Part shown: one piece after another, positions 57,020-64,000 of the stretch
How positions within the stretch are numbered: position 1 is the first letter of the stretch
Layout: the number at the start of each line of letters is the position of its first letter
Assembly: GCA_964371355.1 (NCBI GenBank)
Contig: CAYJMG010000021.1
Coordinates: forward strand, 7,287-71,286
Source of the DNA: JACRBR01 sp964371355
GTDB taxonomy: Bacteria; Chloroflexota; Dehalococcoidia; DSTF01; JACRBR01
DNA: 64,000 nucleotides
Direction of reading: 5' to 3'
Position numbers and translations under genes: made by a program
Notes under the pieces: generated by a model
What the model was told of the DNA's origin: nothing
The model's database searches: none
What the model saw: the letters and a program-made list of their open reading frames with translations, nothing else

Positions 57020-57156
57020 TGCTCTTCTCCTCCTTGTTCCGGAGCTGGATGCTGGTCCCGGGCGGGATTGGCCAGATGCGTCTCCGGTAGAACTACCGAA
57101 CTGGTCTCGGGGTTAACCCCCATCTGAAAAAAGCCTCGCAAACGCGCCCGCACCGA

Positions 57157-57543
57157 TTAGCTCCTCGCCCCGGCGAATCGCTTGATATCGATGAGTGCGC
57201 GTTCGTGCTGTCCCTCGCCGATCTTCACCCCGTCCTCGTTGAAGACCTCTACGTCGAAGAGGTAGCGGCGGCCGTTGATCTCCCGCAGCCGTACCTTCGC
57301 CGTGACCTGCTTGCCGATGGCCGTGGGGGCGAGATGCTTCACATCGACCCGGAACCCGACCGACTGTTCGCCGGGCTCGACGTAGCGTGTGATCAGGCGG
57401 ACGCAGGTGCCCTCGATCACTGACACCATCGAGGGGGTGGAGAACATGGATGGGACGTCCGGCCCCAGGTGGGTGATCCCCATGTCCGGCGTCGTGGTGA
57501 TAGTCATCTCATCCGCGATGCCGGGCTCGAAGCCAGACTTCAA
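57157..57543 (-). CDS. Thioesterase-superfamily protein, fluoroacetyl-CoA thioesterase (FlK)-like
   Basis: 128 residues from a TTG start at 57543, chosen because AAAGGAG lies nine bases upstream and LKSGFEPGIADEMTITTTPDM aligns with the start of FlK proteins. Hot-dog fold segments: HLGPDVPSMFSTPSMVSVIEGTC, EPGEQSVGFRVDVKHLAPTAIG, LREINGRRYLFDVEVFNEDG and EGQHERALIDIKRF. The T-x-E-H triad of FlK is partly visible (STP, VIEG, VKHLAPT). It may hydrolyse a small acyl-CoA. Confidence 0.85.
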   Translation of the reverse strand: MKSGFEPGIADEMTITTTPDMGITHLGPDVPSMFSTPSMVSVIEGTCVRLITRYVEPGEQSVGFRVDVKHLAPTAIGKQVTAKVRLREINGRRYLFDVEVFNEDGVKIGEGQHERALIDIKRFAGARS

Positions 57544-57799
57544 TGGGCGTCTCCTTTCCGTCCCCGTCGGCACGAATCCTAGCACATCTGATATGGACGA
57601 CGGATGCAGAAGTATTGTTCCGTCGCCACGTCTGCTGCCGATTCTAGAGTCGGGTGCGCGGGGTGTAGTCTGCACAGTGGCCCTGCCCGCCGGCCCCAAG
57701 ACCACCGCCTCGCCGCCTGTGGGCGGGCGCCTGGAGGGCCGTCATGAGGGCCGCCATCGACATTAATTTAGGGTGTGCTAAGATAGCCGCCGGAGCGCC

Positions 57800-58132
57800 A
57801 TGGCGATGATTCGGCCGAAGATTCGGGTCGAGCCTCTGGCCGCCGAGTACGAGGCGGGCCCCGGGGAGACGGTCATGGGGGCGGCGCAGGCCCGCGGCTA
57901 CTACTGGCCCACCACCTGTGGGGGCGAAGGGCGCTGCACCACCTGCGCGTGCGAGGTGCTGGAGGGCGCGGCGCTGCTCTCGCCGATGGGCCGCGCGGAG
58001 CGGGCTTCGCTGGTGGAGGAGCGTGGCGAGCGGGTGGTGGAGACGAACGTGCGGCTGGCGTGCCAGGCCCACGTGACCGGCGCGGGCCGGGTGGTAGTGC
58101 GGAAGCCGGGTGTCCGTCCGCCGGAATCGTGA
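57800..58132 (+). CDS. 2Fe-2S ferredoxin
   Basis: 110 residues. The cluster motif is TTCGGEGRCTTCACEVLEG (C-x5-C-x2-C) and the fourth Cys is in RLACQAHVTG. This is a plant-type/adrenodoxin-like beta-grasp ferredoxin that carries single electrons to oxygenases or other enzymes. It lies 70 bases before a second ferredoxin gene on the same strand; the two may serve the same redox enzyme. The partner reductase is not in the window. Confidence 0.9.
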   Translation: MAMIRPKIRVEPLAAEYEAGPGETVMGAAQARGYYWPTTCGGEGRCTTCACEVLEGAALLSPMGRAERASLVEERGERVVETNVRLACQAHVTGAGRVVVRKPGVRPPES

Positions 58133-58202
58133 GAGGGAATGTGGCACAGACCGGCTGTGCATCAAGCGGCGCCAGGGAGGCGCCACACAACGGGAGCGGG
58201 CG

Positions 58203-58496
58203 ATGGCCTACATAATCACGGAACCCTGCATCGGTACCAAGGACGCCTCCTGCGTCGACGTCTGCCCCGTTGACTGCATCTATACCCGCGAGGAAGACCC
58301 GCAGTACTACATTGACCCCGACACCTGCATCGACTGCGCCGCGTGCGAGACGGCGTGCCCGGTGAACGCGATCTACCACGAGGACGACGTGCCGGGCGAG
58401 TGGAAGCAGTACATCGAGATCAACAAGAACTTCTTCCGGGACGTCCCGTCGAGCGAGCGGACGTTTCGTCCGCGCACGGAGCGGACGGCCGGGTGA
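58203..58496 (+). CDS. 4Fe-4S/3Fe-4S ferredoxin (7Fe type)
   Basis: 97 residues. The first cluster site is CIGTKDASCVDVCPVDCIY and the second CIDCAACETACPVNAIY, the arrangement of actinobacterial/Thermus-type 7Fe ferredoxins. A C-terminal extension (EWKQYIEINKNFFRD) is normal for that group. Start at 58203 gives MAYIITEPCIGTKDASC, the standard N-terminus. The TGA stop is the first unit of a heptamer tract. Confidence 0.95.
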   Translation: MAYIITEPCIGTKDASCVDVCPVDCIYTREEDPQYYIDPDTCIDCAACETACPVNAIYHEDDVPGEWKQYIEINKNFFRDVPSSERTFRPRTERTAG

Positions 58497-58528
58497 GGTT
58501 GTAGGTCCGAGGTCGTAGGTTGTAGGTT
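58494..58528. repeat. Heptamer tract beginning with a stop codon
   Basis: TGAGGTT, GTAGGTC, CGAGGTC and GTAGGTT twice: the first unit contains the ferredoxin stop codon (58494-58496). Confidence 0.7.
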
Positions 58529-58535
58529 CTTTGGT

Positions 58536-58820
58536 ATGACCATCGAGAGTAAGCCAGATCTGCGGGAGTTCAGGAGCGCAAAGCGGTTCTTTGAACGGCA
58601 CTTCGCCGAGCTGCGCCGTCAGTATCGCGGCGAGTACATCGCGATCCTTGGCGGGAGCGTCATACATCACGACGCGGACCTCGGCAGCATGGCAAGCTGG
58701 GTGCGGAGGAACGTCCCTGGGAAGCCTGTCTTCCAGCCGTTCGTGGGGAACGCGTCCTCCACCACGCTGCACTCTCCGGGTGGTCGGCTGGACGCGGACT
58801 CTCACGCACGGTCTCGATGA
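58536..58820 (+). CDS. DUF5678-like small protein
   Basis: 94 residues. Residues 15-65 fit the DUF5678 pattern of a short alpha/beta domain: FFERHFAELRRQYRGEYIAI, then GGSVIHHDADLGSM and VPGKPVFQPFVG. Small DUF5678 proteins in bacteria and archaea are frequently encoded next to retropepsin-like aspartic proteases, as here. The stop overlaps the start of the broken protease gene (ATGA). Function unknown. Confidence 0.75.
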   Translation: MTIESKPDLREFRSAKRFFERHFAELRRQYRGEYIAILGGSVIHHDADLGSMASWVRRNVPGKPVFQPFVGNASSTTLHSPGGRLDADSHARSR

Positions 58821-59159
58821 GACGCTTGTATCGCCGGGGCCTTCAATTCAGGCCGGTCATGGCGCTGGAAGTGGAGATCTCACCACCCGGAGAGCCCGAT
58901 CGAGTCGAGCGTCTGTGGGCTATGCTCGACACGGGAGCCGACCTGTGCGCCATCCCGCGCAGTCTCATTGGCTTGTTCGACCTCCAGCCCGCGGATGAAC
59001 TACCCATCGCCGACGGTTGGGTCGTTCGACGTCCGTGCGAATGGCACGGCGCAGCAATTTGCCATCCTTGGGCTCGACATTCTCAACAAGCTTGTACTGA
59101 CGGGGAACGGCCCGGAGGGCTGGTTCGAGCTGGAGAACCCGAACTCGAAAGGCTCGTAG
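58817..59159 (+). pseudogene. Frameshifted clan AA (retropepsin-like) aspartic protease
   Basis: The first frame (from 58817) has VMALEVEISPPGE and the active-site block WAMLDTGADLCAIPRSLIG, which matches the DTGA motif of clan AA proteases. It then runs into random sequence. The second half of the domain, QFAILGLDILNKLVLTGNG followed by WFELENP, is in another frame (ends 59159). The part between is too short, so there is both a deletion of about 50 codons and a frameshift near 59000-59060. A sequencing error would not restore the missing part. The intact form would likely act with the DUF5678 protein. Confidence 0.7.
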
Positions 59160-59298
59160 TAGTCGGCTGGCTCCTCGCGCTCGAGGGCGCGCCATCGTTG
59201 ATCAGCGCTGTCTATCCGTGATCGATCGGCGATCAGACCTGTCTATGGTGGCTGTAAACTGGCCACCGGCCCCTGTACTCTAGGCTCGGTGGGCGGGA

Positions 59299-59706
59299 GT
59301 GATGGAGGGCAGGCGCGCCGTGTCCCGGCTACCGCATCTTCCGCTGACACCGCTGCTGGTGTGCGCGGCCGTGCTCACGGTCACGTACGTCAGCTTCACG
59401 ACGTGGCGGTACGTCGCACACAACTATCGCCTCCACGACGACGAGACGCAGCTCCGCCAGGACATCGCCGAGCTGAACCGCGAGCACGCGCAGCTCGTGG
59501 CGGTGCGCGACTACCTGAAGTCGGATGAGTACGTCGAGTATGTGGCGCGGAACACGCTGGGGCTGGTGCGCCCGGGGGAGACGCTCGTCATCGTGTCGAG
59601 CAGCGCCCCGCCGCCACTCCCCACGCCCACACCCACGGCCGGCGCGGGTGGCGCCCGGACGCCGGAGCCGTGGTGGCGGCAGCTCTTTGTTGATGGCGGC
59701 CCTTGA
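59299..59706 (+). CDS. Septum formation initiator (FtsB/DivIC-like)
   Basis: 135 residues, starting at the GTG (59299) or the ATG at 59302. One TM helix (LLVCAAVLTVTYVSFTTW, about 18-35), then a coiled coil (DDETQLRQDIAELNREHAQLVAVRDYL) and the conserved YVEYVARNTLGLVRPGETLVIV, with the Gly-Leu-x-x-Pro-Gly-E of the FtsB/DivIC family. A Pro/Thr-rich tail follows. It should form part of the cell division complex with FtsL and FtsQ. It stands alone, with no division genes adjacent. Confidence 0.9.
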   Translation: MMEGRRAVSRLPHLPLTPLLVCAAVLTVTYVSFTTWRYVAHNYRLHDDETQLRQDIAELNREHAQLVAVRDYLKSDEYVEYVARNTLGLVRPGETLVIVSSSAPPPLPTPTPTAGAGGARTPEPWWRQLFVDGGP

Positions 59707-59780
59707 GCCTGCGTACCCGGACCGTGGTGTGGCCGTCTACCGTGTGCCTTGCTGTAGGCGTGTAGGCCGGCGCGCGGCGA

Positions 59781-60293
59781 CTACTGCGCCGTGAACTCCA
59801 CCGACTTGTCGTTGACGCGCACGGTGTAGGGGGTGCCGGCCGTGAAGTCACTGCCGAGATCGACGGTGGATTCGTGCGTACCGTAGATCGCCGTGCAGGC
59901 GACGTTGGGGTCGTCGGGCATCGTGTTCGTGACGTGGACGGTGATCTCGGTCCCGCTGCGCCCGGTGATCTCGGCCTGCTCGAACAGCGCGCACCCCGAC
60001 GGTAGGCCGGAGACGATGTGCACGGCGTACTGGGGCGGGAAGCTCTCGCGCACGATGATGTCGAGCCCGTCGATGGGGGCGTCGACGATCTTGCGGCCGG
60101 GCGTGGTGGATGGGTTGGGAGTCGTCGCGGGCTCTGACGTCGCTGTGCGGGCGGGCGGCTGGGTAGCGGCCGGTGAAGTGCCCGCAGGCGCCGTGGACGT
60201 GGCGCCTGGCGTGGTGTCGTCGTCGGTGCCACAGGCGGCGCCCACGGCGGCGATGGCGAGCAGCGGGATGAGGGCAAGCAGCGCGAGTTTCAT
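59781..60293 (-). CDS. Hypothetical lipoprotein
   Basis: 170 residues from the ATG at 60293. The signal LALLALIPLLAIAAVGAAC ends with the lipobox VGAAC, then a Thr/Pro/Ser-rich linker to about residue 70. The remainder is a single beta-rich domain (IDGLDIIVRESFPPQYAVHIVSGLPSGCALFEQAEI and VHVTNTMPDDPNVACTAIYG) with two Cys that could form a disulphide. No named family; surface-exposed lipid-anchored protein. Convergent with the FtsB-like gene. Confidence 0.8.
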   Translation of the reverse strand: MKLALLALIPLLAIAAVGAACGTDDDTTPGATSTAPAGTSPAATQPPARTATSEPATTPNPSTTPGRKIVDAPIDGLDIIVRESFPPQYAVHIVSGLPSGCALFEQAEITGRSGTEITVHVTNTMPDDPNVACTAIYGTHESTVDLGSDFTAGTPYTVRVNDKSVEFTAQ

Positions 60294-60345
60294 GTCGGCC
60301 TCCACTCAGGATAGACGGCACGGGCCGGCTTCTGGTTCCCGCGCG

Positions 60346-60380
60346 GCAGGGAGTAGGAGGCAGGGAGTGGGGAAGAGTAG
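60346..60380. repeat. Heptamer tract before tilS
   Basis: Five units (GCAGGGA, GTAGGAG, GCAGGGA, GTGGGGA, AGAGTAG) end three bases before the GTG at 60384, one candidate start of tilS. Confidence 0.6.
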
Positions 60381-60383
60381 GCT

Positions 60384-61781
60384 GTGGGAGAAGCAGGGGA
60401 GGAAGAGAGAGCTGCGGTGGACGCGATCGGACTGACGGAGCTGGAGTCGCGCGTGCTGGCGTTCGCGGGCGAACGGACGCCGTCGCTGGCTGGCGGGCGA
60501 GCGCTGATCGCGGTGTCGGGGGGCGCGGATTCCGTCGCGACGGCGGCCCTGCTGTGCGAAGCGGGGGTGCTCGCCGCCGGGCGCTCGGCGGTCGCGCACT
60601 TCGACCACCGGCTGCGGGGCGACGAGGCGGCCGCGCTGGACCGCGCCGCGGTCGAGGCGCTGTGCGCGCGCTACGGATTCGCGCTGGTGACGGGCGCGTG
60701 GGAGTCGCCGCGGCCGGGCGAGGCGGCGGCGCGCGAGGCGCGGTACGCCTTCCTGATCGAGACGGCTGGACGCCTGGGGCTGCCGGCGATCGTCACGGGC
60801 CACACGTCCGACGACCAGGCGGAGACCGTGCTGATGCACACGCTGCGCGGGGCCGGGCTGCACGGCCTGCGGGGGATGGCGGCGGAGCGAGAGGTGCGAA
60901 GTCCGACGTCGGACGCGAGGACGGTCATTGCGCGCCCGATGTTGTGCGTGTCGCGGAGCGAGACGCGCGCGTTCTGCGGTGTGCGCGGGCTCGCGTTCGC
61001 GGACGACGTAACGAACGCCGACACGGGGCTGCTGAGGAATCGCGTGCGGCTCGAAGTGCTGCCGGCCCTCGAGCGTGCCAAGCCGGGCGCGGCGGCGGCG
61101 CTGCTGCGTGCGGCGGGCGAAGCGCGGGAGGCCGTGTCGGCGTTGGAGGCGATCGCTGCCCGCGCGATCGTCGCTGGGGACGATGACGCCGTGACGTTAT
61201 CGCGCGCGACGCTGCAGTCGATGCCGCCGGCCGTCGTGCCGTATGCGTGCCGGCTGGCGGTCGAGCGGCTGCTGGGCGACGCACGCGAGTTGGACCGGCG
61301 GCACTACGCCGTGCTCGCCGGCGCTGCCTTCGCGCGGACGGGCACCGTGTTCGAGCTGCCGCGCGGTCTCGAAGCGACGGTGGACGCGGACGCGGTGGTG
61401 CTGTCAGTGGGCCCGCCGGCTGTTGCCGCTATCCCATCTCGGTTCGAGGCGCCGCTGCCGTTCGACGGAGTGGCCGGCGCGTGGCGGCTGCGCGTCGTGC
61501 GCGCGGCGGGCGATGCGCCGGACGTTGTGCTTGCCCCGGAGTCCGCGGTCGTGCGCGGGCGGCATCCGGGCGACCGCATCCGGCTGCCGGGCGGCCGCAA
61601 GAAGCTGCAGGATCTGCTGGTCGACCTGAAGGTGCCGCGCCGCCAGCGCGAAGAGCTGCCGATCATCGCCGTGGGGGCCGAGGTGCTGTGGACGCCGTTC
61701 GCGACGGCGGCGGCCTGCCAGGAGGGGCGCGGGCGCTGGCGCGTGGTCGCCGCCCGCACCGACGGCCGCTCCGAGCGCTGA
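60384..61781 (+). CDS. tilS: tRNA(Ile)-lysidine synthase
   Basis: Up to 465 residues. The PP-loop is LIAVSGGADSVATAALLCEAG, then AHFDHRLRGDEA, a YAFLIETAGRLGLPAIVTGHTSDDQAETVLM (conserved HTxDD) and GLRGMA; the C-terminal half carries the tRNA-binding region ending LPIIAVGAEVLWTPFA. It changes the anticodon wobble base of minor tRNA-Ile from C to lysidine. The start is uncertain: GTG at 60384 sits in a heptamer tract, and a GTG at 60417 is the alternative. Essential in bacteria that carry the CAU tRNA-Ile. Confidence 0.94.
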   Translation: MGEAGEEERAAVDAIGLTELESRVLAFAGERTPSLAGGRALIAVSGGADSVATAALLCEAGVLAAGRSAVAHFDHRLRGDEAAALDRAAVEALCARYGFALVTGAWESPRPGEAAAREARYAFLIETAGRLGLPAIVTGHTSDDQAETVLMHTLRGAGLHGLRGMAAEREVRSPTSDARTVIARPMLCVSRSETRAFCGVRGLAFADDVTNADTGLLRNRVRLEVLPALERAKPGAAAALLRAAGEAREAVSALEAIAARAIVAGDDDAVTLSRATLQSMPPAVVPYACRLAVERLLGDARELDRRHYAVLAGAAFARTGTVFELPRGLEATVDADAVVLSVGPPAVAAIPSRFEAPLPFDGVAGAWRLRVVRAAGDAPDVVLAPESAVVRGRHPGDRIRLPGGRKKLQDLLVDLKVPRRQREELPIIAVGAEVLWTPFATAAACQEGRGRWRVVAARTDGRSER

Positions 61782-61788
61782 TCGCTCG

Positions 61789-63498
61789 TTACTCGGCCGG
61801 ACGTACCTTCGCGATGGTGACCGGCACGATGGATCCCACCTCCGTCACGACCTCGAGGTCCTGGTCGAGGCTGAGCGCGCAGTCCGTGATCTCGAACATC
61901 TGCCGCGAGTCGACGACGTAGTCGATGCCCGTCTCGCGAAGGTAATCCCGCGTGCGGCAGTCGCGCAGCGCCTCGAACGCGTCGCGGTTCATCACGCCGT
62001 CGATGTTGGTCACCGGGCGGTCGGAGAAGTACGCCGGTATGCCGGCGTTGTACGCCGCGATCCGCGCATCGGGCGGTGTGTTCGCGTTGATCCAGGCGGC
62101 GGCCTCCAGCGCGTCGGTCTGCCACGGGTGCTCGTACCAGAGGCCGTCGAAGTTCGATGGGCGGAACTGGCGCAGCAACGCAAGCGCTAGCACGAGGTAG
62201 AGGCCCACGTACAGGGCCACCGACGGGATCTCGCGCCGCGCCTCGCCCGTTTGGTGCGCCCTTCGGCCCAGCCACGAACGCGCGTCGTCCAGCAACCCCT
62301 CGAGGTAATGCGCAGCGAGCCCGATCGCGATCGCCACGGCGAGGCCGAACGGTGCGTAATACCAGAATGCGACGTACCACCGGACGCCGGAAGAGAGTGC
62401 GATCATCGCGACAGGTCCGGTCAATGGCAACATCGCGAGCCCCGCCGCGCGCAGGCTCTCGGCGCGCCTGCTCGCCGGGACTGCGATCACGATGAGCGCC
62501 GCCACGACCGCGCCAATCCAGAACGGCGTTGTTGAGTGCGGCAGCGGCACCAGGAGCTGCCCCGGCACGCCGTCCATGAAGGTCTCCCGAACCAGGCGCG
62601 ATCCGTGCATGACGTTCGCAGAGAGCGTGTCGTCATGGTCCTGGAGGTAGAGTTCGCGAAAGACGTAGCCGCCGGCGACCGCGCTGTCCTGCACGACGCT
62701 GCCTGTCGCAATAAAGGACCAGATCAGCCACGGGGCGACGGCAGCGACGGCCACGCCTGCCGTCAGCAGCGGCGCACGCCACCTCCGCGACGACGTCTCG
62801 CGTATGGCCAATGCGGCCAGCACGGCGGGCATCGTGAAGGCCGTGTCCGTACGCGCGAGCATCATGAGTCCGGCGAGGCCGCCGAGGATCGCGTACTTGC
62901 GCAGCGGCCGCGGCGAGGGCGACTGCCACACGTCGATGAACGCGAGCGAGAACAGCGCGATCGTACAGAGGGCGAGCGACGACTCGAGGCCGTTCACCCC
63001 GTACTTCACGATCGTCGGATGCACGGCGAAGACGCCCGCGGCCAGCAGCGCTGCCCGCGGGTTGTGCACCAGGCGGTCCACGATCGCGAACACCAGCAAG
63101 GTCGTGATCGCGCCCAGGACCGCGCCGATGGTGAGCGCGAGGTGGACGGCGAGGTCGCGGTCGTCGATCGCGAAGACCGGCAGCGTGATAAACAGCCACA
63201 GCGGATGGAAGCCCGTCGTGATGGTCTCACCGTCGAGCGTCGCGCCCTGGCCGCGCATGATGTTGCGGGCGATCTCAAAGTAATAGAAGGAGTCGTCGGG
63301 CACCGTGCGCGCGACGAGCCGCGGCATGCCCTCCCAGGCCTTGACCAGCCGCAGGTAGAGCGCGAGCGAGGCGACGCCGGCAAGGGCCGCGTACACCCAG
63401 AGCGCTCGTGCGAACTCGAGGGCGCGTCGCGGGGAAGTCTCGATGTGATCTCCGCCTGTTTCACGGGCTGGAAAAGGCGCCGCCGGCGTGCCCTTCAT
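61789..63498 (-). CDS. GT-C-fold-like membrane protein (probable glycosyltransferase)
   Basis: 569 residues with about 10-12 TM helices. Near the N-terminus the acidic motif PDDSFYYFEIARNI lies in the first extracytoplasmic loop, followed by GETITTGFHPLWLFITLP; such a DD/DE motif is the mark of lipid-phosphate-sugar-using GT-C enzymes. The C-terminal 110 residues (WYEHPWQTDALEAAAWINANTPPDARI to the end) form a soluble domain outside the membrane. It likely transfers a sugar from a polyprenyl carrier to a surface glycan or protein. It is convergent with tilS. Confidence 0.8.
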   Translation of the reverse strand: MKGTPAAPFPARETGGDHIETSPRRALEFARALWVYAALAGVASLALYLRLVKAWEGMPRLVARTVPDDSFYYFEIARNIMRGQGATLDGETITTGFHPLWLFITLPVFAIDDRDLAVHLALTIGAVLGAITTLLVFAIVDRLVHNPRAALLAAGVFAVHPTIVKYGVNGLESSLALCTIALFSLAFIDVWQSPSPRPLRKYAILGGLAGLMMLARTDTAFTMPAVLAALAIRETSSRRWRAPLLTAGVAVAAVAPWLIWSFIATGSVVQDSAVAGGYVFRELYLQDHDDTLSANVMHGSRLVRETFMDGVPGQLLVPLPHSTTPFWIGAVVAALIVIAVPASRRAESLRAAGLAMLPLTGPVAMIALSSGVRWYVAFWYYAPFGLAVAIAIGLAAHYLEGLLDDARSWLGRRAHQTGEARREIPSVALYVGLYLVLALALLRQFRPSNFDGLWYEHPWQTDALEAAAWINANTPPDARIAAYNAGIPAYFSDRPVTNIDGVMNRDAFEALRDCRTRDYLRETGIDYVVDSRQMFEITDCALSLDQDLEVVTEVGSIVPVTIAKVRPAE

Positions 63499-63561
63499 GG
63501 TAGGGATGAGGATACTCGGCCATCGGAGTCGCGGCGAAGCGGCGGCGAATCTGGCGTGTTC

Positions 63562-63590
63562 TTGACTTGGTGTCAGGGTGACGCTATTCT
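63562..63590 (+). promoter_or_regulatory. rRNA promoter P1
   Basis: TTGACT (63562-63567), a 17-base spacer and TATTCT (63585-63590). It points toward the 16S gene and leads into the hairpins at 63634-63675. Confidence 0.65.
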
Positions 63591-63633
63591 ACTGAAGGTT
63601 GACGACGACATAGGGGTCCTGCGAGACCCGGGT

Positions 63634-63675
63634 GTCCGGTGGCCCGCCTCGGCGGGTCGTTTCTTCGAACCGGAC
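63634..63675 (+). terminator. Nested hairpin in the rRNA leader
   Basis: GTCCGGT (63634-63640) pairs with ACCGGAC (63669-63675); inside, CCCGCC pairs with GGCGGG (63643-63656), followed by TCGTTTCTT. It looks like an intrinsic terminator or attenuator between the two rRNA promoters. Confidence 0.55.
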
Positions 63676-63795
63676 GGGCGGACAGAAGAGCCCACACTCC
63701 TGCCGACGGCGGGGACGCTGAGCTAACCTGACGCAGCAGCTTTTCAAGTCAACAAGTACGGCCGGGTGTGGCCAGTACGTGCGAACGCGTCGCGT

Positions 63796-63824
63796 TTGAC
63801 ACGCACAAAGGGCCACGCTAGGAT
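63796..63824 (+). promoter_or_regulatory. rRNA promoter P2
   Basis: TTGACA (63796-63801), a 17-base spacer and TAGGAT (63819-63824), about 125 bases before the 16S start. The leader that follows contains a stem (GTGCCGTCCGC with GCGGATGGGGCAC, near 63834-63863) and a TTCG-looped hairpin just before 16S. Confidence 0.75.
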
Positions 63825-63948
63825 CGTGCGCCGTGCCGTCCGCGCAGGAGCGGATGGGGCACGGGCACCTTAACAAGTGGATAGTGGTAAGAAGATGTGC
63901 GGGCGAGGACACTCGTCGAATTTGAACCCGTCTTCGGATGGGTTGGAA

Positions 63949-64000
63949 TTGTCGGAGAGTTTGATCCTGGCTCAGGATAAACGCTGGCGGCGTGCCTTAT
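63949..64000 (+). rRNA. 16S ribosomal RNA, 5' end only
   Basis: AGAGTTTGATCCTGGCTCAG (63956-63975) is the universal 5' region of 16S rRNA (positions 8-27 of the E. coli numbering), followed by ATAAACGCTGGCGGCGTGCC. The gene continues beyond the window. The start is set by counting back from this conserved segment. Confidence 0.97.

Noticed and set aside
1..64000. tRNA genes, SRP RNA, RNase P RNA, tmRNA
   Set aside because: I looked for the TTCGAATCC-type T-loops and the conserved cores of these RNAs in the gaps and found none convincing.

Overview
The window is GC-rich bacterial chromosome (roughly two thirds G+C) with densely packed genes, many GTG and TTG starts, and frequent 1- or 4-base stop/start overlaps. 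The lineage looks like Chloroflexota, possibly Dehalococcoidia-like. This is an inference from the 5' end of the 16S rRNA gene at the right edge, a c-di-AMP (ydaO-type) riboswitch, small Cys-rich and zinc-ribbon proteins, and the gene content. No prophage, integrase, transposase or CRISPR array was seen.

Layout. 0-6 kb: end of aroA with gmk, then unassigned proteins, a membrane-anchored beta-propeller protein and an MFS exporter. 6.6-10 kb: an OmpR-type regulator and histidine kinase pair followed by a sugar nucleotidyltransferase. 10-13 kb: a RelE/ParE-like pair, GrpB-family and M20 peptidase genes. 13.9-17.9 kb: a minus-strand catabolic cluster (Gfo/Idh oxidoreductase, D-aminoacylase-like, cupin, crotonase, Cys-rich protein). 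18-20.6 kb: an amino-acid-type ABC importer. 20.8-25.4 kb: a ComB-like phosphatase, an SDR, and a divergent HxlR regulator/DHA2 exporter pair with a clear operator. 25.4-28 kb: alkylation repair genes (Ada-AlkA, Ogt). 28-31 kb: VWA proteins (BatA and a BatB-TPR fusion). 31-36.2 kb: exonuclease/phosphatase, crotonase, Dph6-like, GAF and sugar-metabolism genes. 36.3-36.8 kb: sigma70 promoter, c-di-AMP riboswitch and a 68-residue zinc-ribbon gene. 37.5-43.6 kb: a long plus-strand run rpsF-ssb-rpsR-foldase-hom-coiled coil-thrC, convergent with dnaA. 45.6-52.4 kb: PAP2, cysteine desulfurase, Lon-substrate domain, VOC, OB-fold/thiolase, 2H and RadC genes. 52.4-53.5 kb: repeat-rich DNA without a recognised gene. 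53.5-63.5 kb: an MBL hydrolase, two paralogous secreted proteins, a FlK-like thioesterase, two ferredoxins, DUF5678-like plus a broken aspartic protease, FtsB/DivIC-like, tilS and a GT-C-like membrane protein. 63.56-64 kb: two rRNA promoters and the 16S rRNA start.

The most unusual feature is what fills the gaps. More than a dozen short intergenic spaces consist of degenerate tandem 7-mers or 8-mers that start at, or run through, a neighbouring stop or start codon. Small GC-rich palindromes also recur between genes, and related palindromes lie in frame inside at least two genes (a crotonase and the BatB-TPR fusion). The second highlight is the c-di-AMP riboswitch in front of a tiny zinc-ribbon gene of unknown function.
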